This document shows positions 11,396 to 22,228 of a stretch of DNA of 64,000 nt, piece by piece. The translations under genes and the position numbers were made by a program. Each line of letters begins with the position of its first letter. The first letter of the stretch is position 1. The DNA is taken from assembly GCA_963682175.1 (NCBI GenBank), contig OY821775.1, positions 14,542,501-14,606,500 on the forward strand, read 5' to 3'. Below the pieces are notes generated by a model. The model worked only from the letters and a program-made list of their open reading frames with translations, was not told the DNA's origin and searched no databases. The DNA comes from Triglochin maritima. Lineage: Eukaryota > Streptophyta > Magnoliopsida > Alismatales > Juncaginaceae.

Positions 11396-12465
11396 GCAAA
11401 ATGTTGTATCAATTAATGGTAGCTAGGGAATCACAAGCCTTAACTACTTGGCATTTGGATGAGGAGGTTAAAGCGTTTCCTTTGGATTTATACGTCCTTA
11501 AAGATGATGTTATGCAGTTATTGGCGATGAATCAATTGTGCATGGAAATTATCGATGTGCAAGTGAAGTAAGTGTTTTCTTGTGTATAAGATGAAATGTA
11601 TTGAATAATTTTATCATAATTATAACATAATGTAATTTTTACTCTTGTAGACACATTTATGACGCCAGAATGTCAGTCTTCCCCGGTGATCAAGTATTTG
11701 GAATTGTGTGTCCATCTACTTTTATATACGGGAATGACGATAAATTGGGTGAGCTTGCGGGTCTTATGAAAGAACAGGGCAGGCAATATTATATGCTCCC
11801 TCATCATGAGAGGTAAATTTGTTAATTCAAAGTAATTAGAATTTGATTTTGTAATAAACTTCTAATTATATATATAAACAGAGCTCATTGGATGTTTGTC
11901 GTTCTATGCCCCCAAACTTATTCGGCATATTGGTTTGATCCTTTGGGGTCGACTAAACCAATGGAATCAATAAAGAAACTTATTTCACTGTAAGTTCGTT
12001 TTAATCATCGTATTTGTAATTTGTTTATTTTTATTAATATTATCGACTTTATATTGAACAACTTGTGCTACTCGGGACAATGAAGGTTTACAAAGTGTTA
12101 GGTGGAATAAGAAGACACAAAAATGTGGGAGTAACTTGGCATGGAGTGGGTGTAAGTACTTTCTCCCATTTTTGTAATTTTGTTAAGTAATGGAACATAT
12201 TTTTAGCTAATTTATATCTTTGTAGTACCACAAGCAGACTGACAATACGGTATGTGGTTACTACGTTATGAGATATATGGAAGAAATTATCAAAATCACA
12301 CCTCAAAACGTAACCCTATTTGAGGTAATATTACTATTATAGTTTCATTCTTCAATATTGTGTACTCGTATTAATATTGTGTACTTTTATTTTCATAGGT
12401 ATTCCAAAAGAATAGTGATCCCTACTCGCAACAGAAGCTCGATGATACTTGTGAGCGATGGACAA
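11396..12465 (+). pseudogene. Ulp1/C48-type protease gene of CACTA element B
   Basis: At least six short exons are separated by AT-rich introns with GT-AG edges: about 11396-11567, 11651-11814, 11880-11990, 12080-12150, 12226-12324 and 12400-12460. Catalytic features of a SUMO-protease-like fold are visible: His in AHWMFVVLCP, Asp in YWFDPLG and Cys in QTDNTVCGYYVMRYMEE. Plant CACTA and Mutator elements often carry such C48 domains of unknown role. The gene stops abruptly at the junction with element D. The frame is fairly well kept, but upstream exons are broken. Confidence 0.78.
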
Positions 12466-12468
12466 ATA

Positions 12469-12657
12469 CTAGGCCATCACGAATACTAGGCCATCACGAA
12501 TGATAGTAGACAAACATTTCTTACGTGGGCATAAGATCTTCCCATCTTGAATGTATTGGTTGTGGAGACCAAATGCAAGGTTCAAGAAAGACTTCAAATT
12601 CTCAGTGAATGTCCAACTAATTCTCTTATCATAAATCCAACTTATGTCTGAGGCCAT
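12469..12657 (-). pseudogene. CACTA transposase-associated domain exon (element D)
   Basis: The 62-codon frame starts MASDISWIYDKRIS and contains SFLNLAFGLHNQY and KILCPRKKC. This is the pattern of the N-terminal transposase-associated domain (W-x-Y/M, F-x-x-A, CPCKKC). It is on the strand opposite to element B and is cut off after this exon. Upstream on the minus strand (12658 onwards) is an AT-rich intron-like region. Confidence 0.7.
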
Positions 12658-13459
12658 TCTTTTATTTTATTTAAGACAAAAAACCATGTTAATTAAACCT
12701 AAAATAACAATTTTATAGAAATTTTGGCAAAACCTCCCATATATTTTCATTAATGAAAATTCTTCGAAGTCCTGGATTGACAAAAAAACACATTTTTCGA
12801 CATCTATTACATTTACATTCATATCATGTATTCACAAGCACCTCCAACTCGTTGTCCACTAACAATTTGTGTTATAATGTTACAATATACACCATCACCT
12901 AAACCCTACATTTGAAACCCAAATGTTGCCGCAAACACATCCAAAATCAATTTGCACGTCCCCAACTTCTCCTAAATCCTAATCACCACTATATTACACT
13001 TACATTAACATATGTTATCCTCCAGCGAGTTAAATTGGAATTAACACCACCACCACTACCACCACCAACCCGAAACCCCAAAATGTGCCTATAATCCAAT
13101 CCAATTTAAAGCATTACCTTCTCCTAAACCATTCACTTTGAGACGTACCAAATTCATTCTATTATACTCATCCAAATGAGAAACGTAATTACCATCAACA
13201 TTTAGACAGTTTCAAGTTTCAAGCCTTACCCCAAATATTGTTTCCATCCAATCCTAAATCCAATCTTTACCCGAAGTCCTAAATCCAATCCTAAATCTAA
13301 TTCTAAATCAAATCTAAAATCCAACTCCAAGCACATCCAACTCATTGTCTACTAACAATTTGTATTATAATTTTACAAAAAAATTAGCAGAACCTCTCCT
13401 ATATTTTCAATAATGAAAAATCTTCGATGTCCCGGATTGACAAGAAAAAACACATTTTC
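12658..13459. other. Non-coding part of element D with an internal duplication
   Basis: No gene is visible. The block at 12720-12860 (CCTCCCATATATTTTCA, ACACATTTTTCGACATC, CCAACTCGTTGTCCACTA) is repeated, imperfectly, from 13375 across the solo LTR to about 15760. The first copy preserves the uninterrupted target sequence for the LTR insertion at 13459/15669. Confidence 0.6.
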
Positions 13460-14048
13460 TGTAGGATTTTAGCATAATCCTAATCCTAATTGTGCCTTAA
13501 TCTTGTTTAGGTGGTGATTAGTGATGGATGGCTGAGATGGAAGATGGAAGGATGGAGGGTTGAGATGGAAGGGGATGAGATGTGTGGTGGAGATGGATGG
13601 ATTGGATTGGATGGTGTGGATTGAAAGGAGGAGATATTTGGGGGGAAAAGCCCTCTCTCTCCCTCACTCGTTTCCCTCTCTCTCGTTCATCTCTCTCTCT
13701 CTCCAGCAGCAAGCTCCGGCGAGTGGTGTGCTCCGGCGAAGTGAGGCTCGGGCGTGGGTGCGAGTTGAGGTGGGTGTTGGTTCCTTTCCCTTTCCGCACG
13801 TTTGGTTCTCTCCCCCTACCTAACTTGTGTTCTGGGGTCGTGGTTGATTGGTTGAGGTTGTCGGAAGTGGATTCGTGAGTGTGGATTGTCGAGGAGGAGT
13901 TGATCGTCGTTTGGACGCGAGATTCGTCGACGGATCGCATTTTGGGGAGATGTGCTCGTGGAGGCGTCGTCGTGGTTCTTCAAAGGTCTCTTCAGACCTT
14001 TAGGTATGTCATGCTCGCTCACTTAATCACCGTGAGTATTTGGAAGTC

Positions 14049-14800
14049 GACGGTAGGCCGTTCGGCTCGTCGCGAGTAAACTTGCAGCAAATTTCACTGC
14101 CTGATCGGTCGACCGGTTTGTGCAAACGGTCGACCGTTCGTGAAGAGAATTCGGGCTCTGCCTCAAATCGGTTGAACGATGCCTGTGGGGCGGTCGACCG
14201 ATTGTGCATAGGAGGCAAGTCTGGAGAGATTCGGTCGACAGGGTCCCCTTTGCCGGTCGACCGTGTGCACTGTCTTAAGTCGGTTGGGGGCGTAGACTAT
14301 ATAAACGGTCGACCGCCCTTTGATCTCGTCCGACCGTGACTTAAGTGGACCTTGTGGTCGGTTCGACCGAATGAGGGTTCGGTCGACCGGACTTGTGCGC
14401 TGAGCGTGGGAAACGCTCTGGTGGAATTCGGTCGACCGAGGTGGGCTCGGTGTTCGACCGGATTCGTGACGCATGTGAGGGATACTTCCCTGGGCTGATT
14501 CGGTCGACCGAGATGTGCTCGGCGTTCGACCGAATTCGTTGTAGTGTTGTGGGATTTGTTCCCTGGTGACTTTCGGTCGACCGGGACCCCCCTTTGTCGG
14601 TCGACCGATTGGTCATTTTGTTCGTTGGACCGGGAGTTGACCATCTAAATGGTCGACCGTCCCTTGATTTGGGTTCGACCGAACGAGTGTGGTGTTGGGA
14701 ATCGGTCGACCGATGGAGTGCCGGTCGAAGTGGATTGCCCTGTATTTGCTTGATTCGGTCGACCGGGACTTTTGGTTCGGTCGACCGTTTGTGTCCTGTT
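14049..14800. repeat. CGGTCGACCG palindrome array in LTR alpha
   Basis: About 13 exact CGGTCGACCG palindromes and several one-mismatch versions occur in 750 bp, with irregular spacing of about 20-90 bp. The sequence between them is not repeated, so this is a dispersed motif array and not a simple tandem repeat. Confidence 0.9.
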
Positions 14801-14888
14801 TTGCACTATGGAGGTGCTGTGGTCGTGGTTGCCTGTGTGGGGTGAGTCGTGGTGCCGATGTTCTTCCGGCAAGTGTGCGAGGTGCACG

Positions 14889-15245
14889 AGGGTTGCGGTG
14901 GTTGGTTGAAAATAGACCTGGAGTCCCGTAACCGTGTGAGAGCTGCGATTGGTTGAAAATAGACCTGGAGCCCAGCTAGTCTGTACGGAGTTGGTTGAAA
15001 ATAGACCTGGAGCTCCGTAGTGCGTTCGAGTTGGTTGAAAATAGACCTGGAGCTTGAGCAGGGACCGCGTGTAGGGGTTGGTTGAAAATAGACGTGGAGC
15101 CCTTATACGTTTGGGTTGGTTGAAATTAGACCTGGAGCCCTTGGTCGTGTCGTGGTAGCTGTGGTTGGTTGAAATTAGACCTGGAGCCCAGCTTGGCGAC
15201 GTGTGTGAGTCGCGACGGTTGGTTGAGATTAGACCTGGAGCCCCG
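14889..15245. repeat. Minisatellite in LTR alpha (TTGGTTGAAAATAGACCTGG)
   Basis: Eight copies of a conserved core, GGTTGGTTGAAAATAGACC plus TGGAGC, are separated by 15-35 bp of variable spacer. The core is nearly invariant except for AAAATAG to AAATTAG or AGATTAG in the last units. The other alpha copy (33147-35338) has a different minisatellite at the corresponding place. Confidence 0.85.
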
Positions 15246-15840
15246 TACCGGTGGTGTGTCCTGTGTTGGAGTTGAGAGCCCTGGTACAGGGCGTGTTGTG
15301 ATGCTTTTCTTGTTGAGTAGAATTGCAGGCTAGGATGCTTTTATTTCGTACATTTAGAGTTTGGCATACGGGGTTTCCTTCTGGAAACTCAGGCATTGTT
15401 GCATGTTTACTTTCAGGCCGTGATCGACATTAGGGGGTGGTGACCGAGGAGAGGAGCACTGCTACCGGATCCAGCTTTCTCTCAGTTGAGGTCGTGCGAT
15501 TACTGTTTCCTTGTATATGCTTTTGATGTAATCACAACTTTTGTATACTCTGATGTTCACATATATATATGATATATGTCGGTGCACCTGTGTTCTTTTA
15601 TTGCGTAATATCCTCTGTTGATTGAGTGTTTAAAATTTTAAATTTTCCGCTGTTTTGAGGATGTTACATTTTCGACATCCATTACATTAACATTCATATC
15701 ATCTATTCATAAGAATATCCAATTCATTGTTAACTAGCACATCCAAATCACATTTAAGTTCATATCATTCATATGTGTAGTAGGGGTGGTTGGATTCGAG
15801 GTGGAGGAGGTTGTAGTAGGGTCACTGCTGGAAAATAGGG

Positions 15841-16598
15841 GTACGACGTGGCCCTTATTATGTTGGATTTTAAAAAATGACATGATACAAACCTTACCAC
15901 GTTAGTTTCTTAGCAACCAACGTGAATTTTCAACATACCACATTGGTTGTAGTAAAACCGACGTGGTATTAGGCCTACCACGTCGGTAATCGAAAAATCG
16001 ACGTGGTATAGGCTTACTACGTGATTTATTTAATTTTTATTTAGATTTGTTTTGCTAAATTCTTTTAATAATAGGACATACAACATCGATTTTAATTTGG
16101 TTTCAAAACGACATGATATGTCATTTTCTTCTTTTTTTTACAAAAATCTATTTAATAATAGGATATATCACGTTGGTTTTTTGGTTAAAAACCAATGTCA
16201 TATATCTTTTTTTATTGTTTTTGCAAAATTATTTTTTTATTAATAAGACATACCACATCAGTTTTTAGTTTCAAAATTGATGTGATGTCATATTCTTTTG
16301 ATTTTTTGTGATTTTTTTTGTTTTTAATAATGGTGTTTAGGTTAAAAATTGATGTAATAAGTCATTTTCTTTTGATTTTTGCAAATTTATTTATTTTAAT
16401 AGTAGGACAAACCGCGTAGGTTTTTAGTTTCGAAACTAACGTGATATGCCATTTTCTTTTTATTTTATAATAGGACATACTTCAGTTTTTAAGTAAAAAA
16501 CCAACGTGATATGTCATTTTCTTTTGATTTTTGGATAATATTTTTTAATAATAAAACATACGTGATCCAAATAAAAACCAACGTGATCACCTCCCCCA
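15841..16598. repeat. Left subterminal repeats of the CACTG element
   Basis: About seven diverged units of 70-95 bp share the pattern AATAATAGGACATAC, then an AACGTGATATGTCATTTTCTT-like core. Paired motifs in opposite orientation (TACCACGTCGG and CCGACGTGGTA) are seen at 15950-16010. AT-rich, no coding. Confidence 0.75.
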
Positions 16599-17074
16599 AA
16601 TAAAAAATGGGATTTTTGCTTGTGTACACTTGTGAAGTCTTCTTATTGGACATTTACTCACCTATAATTTTATATTGGTCATGTACACTTGTGAGGTCCA
16701 AATATTATCTTTATACACTTGTGTCACTTTCCAACCACTAGTGTCAGTTTAACTTAACAAGACGTTTCCATCAGGTAGAGAATAATTAGTGTTTAATGTG
16801 GTTAGTCATCTACAATAATCCTCCCCCTTCGTTAACCCTTCCCCAAATTATACCGCACCGACCATTCTCTCAATCCGACCACTTCTCTTAATTCGCACCC
16901 GCATCCACCCTTTTTCCTCCTCCCAATCTACCTAGACATCTCCTTCCACTGGACACCCAACATCCCTCTCTCTCCGAACCCGAGGTCCACCTCTCCGATC
17001 CCGTCCGGAGCAAACTATTGGGTTCAAGAAACGTAGATTCGGCCGGGATCGGTAGAATTTCACGGATACTACTT

Positions 17075-17363
17075 CTACAATTCTACAGCTACTGCAGCTG
17101 CCCTTATGTCGTGGGGAGAGGTGGAAACGGGGCGAGGAAGGAGGGAAGCAGAGTGGGGGAAGTTGAGAGGAGCGGAGGGGCCAAGTAAGGCGAGAACGGC
17201 AACGTCATGGGCTCGAGCAGCCATCTCGGGGGTTCGGTAAGTCCCCAGCCAAATGCGGGTTTTGCATCTCGAGGGATGCCTCACTTCACACACCCATCCA
17301 TCCATTGCGCTCTCGGACTCCACGGTACACCTGTTCCCTTGTTTCCTTGAACTTCTTCCTCCC
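17075..17363 (-). pseudogene. CBF/DREB1-type AP2/ERF gene fragment
   Basis: The minus strand reads [20 protein letters not shown], the signature preceding and opening the AP2 domain of CBF/DREB1 cold-response factors. It continues after a frameshift with [20 protein letters not shown] and [22 protein letters not shown] duplicated ATGG (ATGGATGGATGG near 17298) breaks the frame between the two. The end [11 protein letters not shown] resembles the region just after the AP2 domain; the acidic C-terminal activation region is absent. In CBF proteins this domain binds CCGAC elements in cold- and drought-responsive promoters. Here it is a captured piece inside Mutator-type terminal repeats and is very unlikely to encode a factor. 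Confidence 0.85.
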
Positions 17364-17513
17364 GCTAATTCCACTACTTATAATCTTCAATTTCTCAGTA
17401 ATATTCCTCTCGTTGCCATCATCTACACCACCAACAACGTCGACACAACAACAAGTTGTGTTTGGGTGGTTCATCATCGATCGATCGATCCTGTACAACG
17501 TATACATGCATAT

Positions 17514-17553
<40 letters not shown>

Positions 17554-17595
17554 CTTGATCAGATTTTGAATTTCAGTTGGTTGGACTTGGGAGTA

Positions 17596-17636
<41 letters not shown>

Positions 17637-18104
17637 CTCGACACCTTTGGTTTCCTTGAGGAATTGTTCAGGCCATCGATGTCTACACACTTTGGTTTCC
17701 ATTCCAAATCAGACAGTTCTTCACCGTCTGCGCGTCTGAACAAACAAATGTCAACTGATCGACACTAACCTTTAACTCACATTAATAATTATCTAATCCA
17801 TAACTATAACTATATAGCGATGCAACAAGGAATGAATATTTTTTTTTGGTTTGCTTAGCTGTTTCAACATGTTTTCTACAAAATACCACGTTCGATAACT
17901 TGGTATTGATGCAAACTATATATCATGGATCGATAATCACAATTTTAATCCTTCTACATTAAGAAATAAAGATTTCCTTCAAAATTTTCTCATCTTGTTG
18001 ATCAAGTCTTTTAGTTGTGGTCTCCGGACCAATGACTCTGCCAACTCCACACTCTAATTACCGATGTTAATCGTAATATTACCCCCATGGCAGCTTTCCA
18101 TTGA
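17364..18104. other. Pack-MULE interior, non-coding, with two (AT)n tracts
   Basis: No gene is recognised. Two long dinucleotide tracts lie at about 17513-17550 and 17598-17632. A GATCGATCGATC run is at about 17477-17488. The part next to the CBF fragment (17364-17470) may be captured flanking sequence of the same gene. Confidence 0.6.
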
Positions 18105-18639
18105 GAGGAGTGGTCAGATTGAGAGGGTGCGGGTGCGGGTGCTGATCGAGAGGAGTGGTCAGATTGAGAGAAGGGTGGGTGCGGTAGAATTTGGGGACGG
18201 GTTAACGAAGGGTGAGGATTACTGTAGATAACTAATCACATTAAACATTAATTATTCTCCGCTAATTGTTGATGGAAACGTCCTGTTAAGTTAAACTGAG
18301 CAAGTTGATTGGAAAGTGACGGAGAAAAGAAACAAGTGTATAAATGTAATATTTGAACTTCACAATAAAATTATAGGTGAGTAAATGTCCAATAAGAAGA
18401 CTTTACAAGTGGACGCAATCAAAAATTCCAATAAAAAACACAAACCCCAAATAAAAAAACACAAACCCCAAATATAAAAACACAACCCTTACCGAAACCC
18501 AAACCTGACTTCGCTGCCCCTCCTTGGCCCCTCACCACACCACCCACACCAAGTTTGGCAGCCCAGCCCACCTCGCCGCCCCAACACCAAATCCCAGACC
18601 CGCTTGCCCCCGCCTTCACCGAGGTAATTTGACGATGCT

Positions 18640-20999
18640 ACAACAGAGATTCTTCCCGGCAATGACTCGAATCATGGGTACGCTCGGATCCAAATCGATA
18701 TCCACTGAAGTCATCTCCTCATGCCTCAAGGCCGGCATGTCGGTGGCCTGCTTCGACTTCTCCTGGAGTGACGTCGTCTAACACCAGCAGACGTTCGACA
18801 AACTCAAGCTCGCCATATTATTTAATTGTGTAAGCTGATTGCGAAATACAGACCTACAATGCCTGTATTATCTGTTGTCATGCCTAGACTCACAACTAAC
18901 CAACTTCGTTGGAGTTTCAGTGGTGCATTTGAGGTTTGTCCATTTTCTTAACCTTTTCCGTTCTCTCAAATGATGTTAAAGTGGTCATCTTAAATTGAAA
19001 TGACGTGACAGATGTCTTATCCAGTTATATTGTCCGGTGTATCAAATGGAGTATTTCTCTTCAGGCTATTATGTTGGGTTTACGTGATGTATAAACACCA
19101 AGCTTATATGCATTTGTGCCAATGCTATATACTGTTAAATTGCACATATCGTTTTCAGCTTATGCATACATGTATGTATACGCAGATCATTTGTTTGAGT
19201 CAACTTATTGGTTTTGATCTTTTTCCCCCGATCCTTTTTGCTGGTAGAATGTTACAGTTCAGGAAAAAACATTTATTTTCAAGGAATGTTTATTCAATGG
19301 TATGTCAGATTATTTACCTTTCTAGTTTTTTCACGTGGAGGTGTTGCAGATCTTCTTCTATAGAAGCTATAAATCAGAATATCTTCTTCACCAGTAATTA
19401 TGCAGGATTAAAAAAGTAAAATTTATTCATGATTGACATCATTTCATGTTTATATTTATATCTTATATACATTATCTTTCATCTAAACAATGCTACGTGA
19501 CGAGTTTTATGTTTGAATTTCAGAAATAAATAGGTTTGAAGAGAAGAGACATAAAAGAACCTAAAAACATGAAAAATGACTGAGTTGAGAGACTCAAGGA
19601 CTAAGATGCAAGATCGAAGGACCTGAACGTAAGATCGAATGACCAATGAGAAAACAAGAATACTTCACACCATCATGGGGAGTATTTTGACAATTCTATT
19701 CAGGTCGGAGCTCCAACAAGCAACGTAGATGCATCAAAGACAAGCAAAGTCATCCAGAAAAGCCCAGAAGAAAATCTAAAGCACTGTAGACCGCTAATTA
19801 GTGGTCTAAGAACACTAATTGGCGGTCACTTTTGGTCTGGATCTGCTAAGATTTATGTGGAACGTGTATTAGTGTGTATTTAGTCTATTTCTGGTATTGT
19901 TTTAGTCTCATACCGGGGGATTATCCCAGATTACCTTTTTCTATGGCTATAAATAGAACTCTTCACCTTCTATTGTATTCACCCATTGCTTTGTGGCATT
20001 CTCTCTACTTGGAGTAAGCCTTGGAGTAAAATCTCAAGGTCGAGAAGAATGTTACCTGCAATGTGAGTCATCTAATAAAATAATTTTTTCATTGTTTTGT
20101 TCTTATGTTGTTTCTTTATGCATGTTTAGCTTAGTTTTATTTCTTTGATTCTAGGCTAAAGTAGTTAGAATGTTTCTTTTCTTCTTTAGTTTAATTGTTA
20201 GAGTAATGTGTAGTGAGTAGATCCATCCCCCTTTGGGGGTGGAGATGATGTTCATACATGCATTAAAGAATGGATATAAATGCTTTATATTTTGATTGTG
20301 TTGATAAATGTGAATGTATGCTTGCTTGTTAGAGTAGAATACTACACTTGATGAGTTTTGTCACACATCTTAAACACCTCTCATGCTTGTTTAGGTTCTG
20401 AAATAACTAGCTTGCGTATATGAATGTTAATCAACTAGGTTAGTGAATGGATTGATAGGTTTTGTCATAACCTTTAGACACTTCCTATGCATGAAAATAC
20501 TACATACATTTGTGCCTATAGAATACATTCTTCACCATCTTTTTTCATGTGTGCACACACTCCACCCCTTAGGGGTTTTCCATTTCTGATTTCCATCTTT
20601 CAATTTTCCTTACTTTCGTTTTCCTTATTTGATGTTTACTCATTTAGTGTAGTTAGTCTAGTTTAGTGTAATCACAACTTCTTCCCATCTTTTCCCACTT
20701 GCCTTCGAACAAACTAGAGTCTACACCTCCTTGTGGATTGACCCGTATTTGTCGTGTACTTGCGGTATTTAAAACGATTAAACAATTCACTACCTTAATA
20801 AATCCCGTATTGTCTACCTTTGACTATTTGTAACTTAGTCGCTTCATGAGCTGCAGAATGTTTTGAAATTTTATCATGCATTGTTGTATTGGAAATGATT
20901 CTGTTACAAGGGCTATTTACCTTTCCACTTTTATATTGCTTTTGCCATCAATAGTCACTAATGATAACTTCGATTGTTAATGTGCAGGCAAGGCAGTCG
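18640..20999 (+). pseudogene. Cytosolic pyruvate kinase gene fragment with intron
   Basis: The first piece (18640-18825) reads TRIMGTLGSKSISTEVISS then CLKAGMSVACFDFSWSD, matching the N-terminal barrel of plant cytosolic pyruvate kinase; a Tyr codon has become TAA at 18779. The second piece (18835-18933) has [20 protein letters not shown] and FSGAFE, from a later region. A GT donor at 18934 and an acceptor ending at 20987 join it to ARQSLF (20988 onwards), the natural continuation. The intron contains a 1.4-kb family F repeat. Retention of the intron shows capture at the DNA level, not retroposition. Confidence 0.82.
19430..20850 (-). repeat. Family F repeat inside the pyruvate kinase intron
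   Basis: This is a non-coding repeat related to those at 22862-24468 and 60950-62435. Shared landmarks include CTATAAATAG, a CATCCCCCTTTGGGGGTGGAG motif and an end with ACCCGTATTTGTCGTGTACTTGC. It lies entirely within the intron, so it inserted either before or after capture by the CACTG element. The class is unknown; boundaries are approximate. Confidence 0.55.
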
Positions 21000-21566
21000 C
21001 TCTTTATTTTTTAGTCTTGCTTAAATCCATGTCAGTGCTATCTGGTTTTAGCTTTGCTTTCTAATTGTTTTCTTGTTTTTAATTAATGCCTCCTTGTATC
21101 CGGTAAGTTATCTATATCTTGTGGAGCAGTAGTCTTGGATAAATTATGTTATTGATTAATATTTTGAATGAAGTATATTCTTGTTGGATCAATTTGTTAT
21201 TGTGATTGTAGTTATGATGTAATAAATTGTGATGTAGTAATTAGGCTTTTTGGTTCCAAATATATAAAATATTTTTTGGTTCTACTCAGACCTTATCCTA
21301 AAACCGACGTAGAATCTCCTATGTACAAGGACTTTCGACGTTGGTTTTTAATTAGAAACCGACGTAGAATTTCCTATGTACAAGGACTTTCCGTGTCAAT
21401 TTTTAAGTAAAAATCGACATGGTAGACCTAAATATCGCGTCAGTGTTTTGACAGACATAAAAAACTCTCCCTTACCACGCCCCCGTATCACGTTGATCAC
21501 GGGAGGTGGTTAATCTGACACTATAAGTCAAAAAACACGACATAATAACCTTATTTTGCAGCAGTG

Positions 21567-22228
21567 GGTGGTGGCAATTCTCACCAGCGTCGGAGGCAGC
21601 AACAGCCCGTTGAGGAGGAGGAGAGTCTATGGGGAAGTGGCAGAGGCGACGTGGCAGCATCGTGACGAGGAGCTTGGGCGGCAAGGCGATTGGGAGAGGC
21701 GGCAATCAAGGGCTATGGTTTGGGAGTTTGGGGATTAATGTTTGGGAGAAGAGGAGAGTGGAAGGATAACCTGTTTCGAGCTCCTGATATAAACTTTTAC
21801 TAACGATAGGTTTCTGTTGATGAATGTTAATAACTTTTGTTGGTGTATAAATGGGGATTAAGTTCGTAATAGTCATTTTTCAAACAATTCACCAACGAAA
21901 CGTATCCGTCGGTGTACGTTCATAGGTAAAGACTGACGAATATATCTATTGGTGTATAGTAATATATCTGTCGGTGTTGGATTTTGAGCCAAAAAAATTA
22001 GATTCTCCCGTACAATTTTTTAGAAATGTACACCAATGGCATATATCGTCACTGTATGCTACCCATCTAACGGAAGCTACGAAAATATATTCCGATGGAC
22101 CTTATTCATCGGTGTTAGGTATAGTATCCGTCGGTGTATATTATCTGTCAATGGAAATGTACCAACATTGATGAATGTTTTCACCGAAGGAGAATTATCC
22201 GTGGATAAAACATGTTTTTCTAGTAGTG
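21567..22228 (-). other. Element D 5' end: GC-rich leader and subterminal repeats
   Basis: On the minus strand this is the start of element D. The CACTA terminus at 22228 and about six ATCCGTCGGTGTA-type units (21905-22200) are followed by a GC-rich stretch (21567-21760), in the same relative place as the leaders of elements A, B and C. No protein is recognised. Confidence 0.6.

Larger units (their letters stand above)
6034..12465 (+). mobile_element. CACTA element B, right end lost
   Basis: The left terminus is CACTAGTGCAGAATAG at 6034, followed by ATAGACGTCGG subterminal repeats (to about 6345), a CT-rich leader, a long intron, a decayed TNP2 gene, and a second gene with PF03004-like, DUF8039-like and Ulp1 parts. 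Similarity to element A is clear throughout 7550-9890. The expected 3' subterminal repeats are absent. At about 12465 the sequence switches to a minus-strand transposase exon of a different CACTA element (D). Confidence 0.88.
13460..15668 (-). mobile_element. Solo LTR, family alpha (2.2 kb), TSD TTTTC
   Basis: The sequence begins TGTAGGATTTT and ends GATGTTACA, and is flanked by TTTTC at 13455-13459 and 15669-15673. A paralogous empty site (ACATTTTTCGACATC) lies at about 12790. The same LTR occurs inverted at 33147-35338. The strand is tentative: I take the end starting TGTAACATCCTC (minus strand) as 5', as is usual for some plant Ty3/gypsy LTRs. It carries about 13 exact copies of the CGGTCGACCG palindrome (14100-14790) and a separate minisatellite. 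There is no internal retroviral-type coding. Confidence 0.88.
16608..18429. mobile_element. Pack-MULE carrying a CBF/DREB1 fragment
   Basis: Long terminal inverted repeats of about 320 bp (16608-16930 and 18105-18429) share the stretches AGTCTTCTTATTGGACATTT and GACGTTTCCATCA as well as TTAACTTAACA. A 9-bp duplication AATAAAAAA flanks the element (16599-16607, 18430-18438). It is low in complexity, but its length fits Mutator-like elements. There is no transposase; the interior holds an AP2-domain gene fragment on the minus strand. It sits inside the subterminal repeat zone of the CACTG element. Confidence 0.8.
15823..21566. mobile_element. CACTG-ended CACTA-like element, TSD GGT
   Basis: The left end is CACTGCTGGAAAATAG at 15823. 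The right end is CTTATTTTGCAGCAGTG, finishing at 21566. The two ends are imperfect inverted repeats, flanked by GGT at 15820-15822 and 21567-21569. A 3-bp TSD fits the CACTA superfamily. Subterminal repeats containing CCAACGTGATAT (15841-16600) and AACCGACGTAG (21298-21430) lie inside each end. No transposase is present. The cargo consists of pyruvate kinase pieces, and the element contains a nested Pack-MULE and a family F repeat. Confidence 0.82.
12466..22228 (-). mobile_element. CACTA element D (minus strand), truncated, heavily interrupted
   Basis: The minus-strand terminus is at 22228 (TTTTTCTAGTAGTG; reverse complement CACTACTAGAAAAA). Subterminal repeats with core ATCCGTCGGTGTA lie at 21905-22200, and a GC-rich leader-like stretch lies at 21567-21760. 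A solo LTR (13460-15668) and a CACTG-ended element (15823-21566) interrupt it. The transposase N-terminus is at 12469-12657. Its 3' portion is missing because it abuts element B at about 12465. Continuity across the two insertions is supported by their target-site duplications. Confidence 0.65.

Noticed and set aside
14100..14800. CRISPR-like appearance of regularly recurring CGGTCGACCG with unique spacers.
   Set aside because: The repeats are only 10 bp, irregularly spaced, palindromic and in a plant LTR; there are no cas genes and the host is a eukaryote.
17500..17740. Open frames encoding runs of alternating Ile-Tyr.
   Set aside because: These come from the (AT)n dinucleotide tracts and are not proteins.
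15823..21566. A functional pyruvate kinase gene.
   Set aside because: Only N-terminal and middle pieces are present, a Tyr codon is a stop, and there is no downstream domain before the transposon end.
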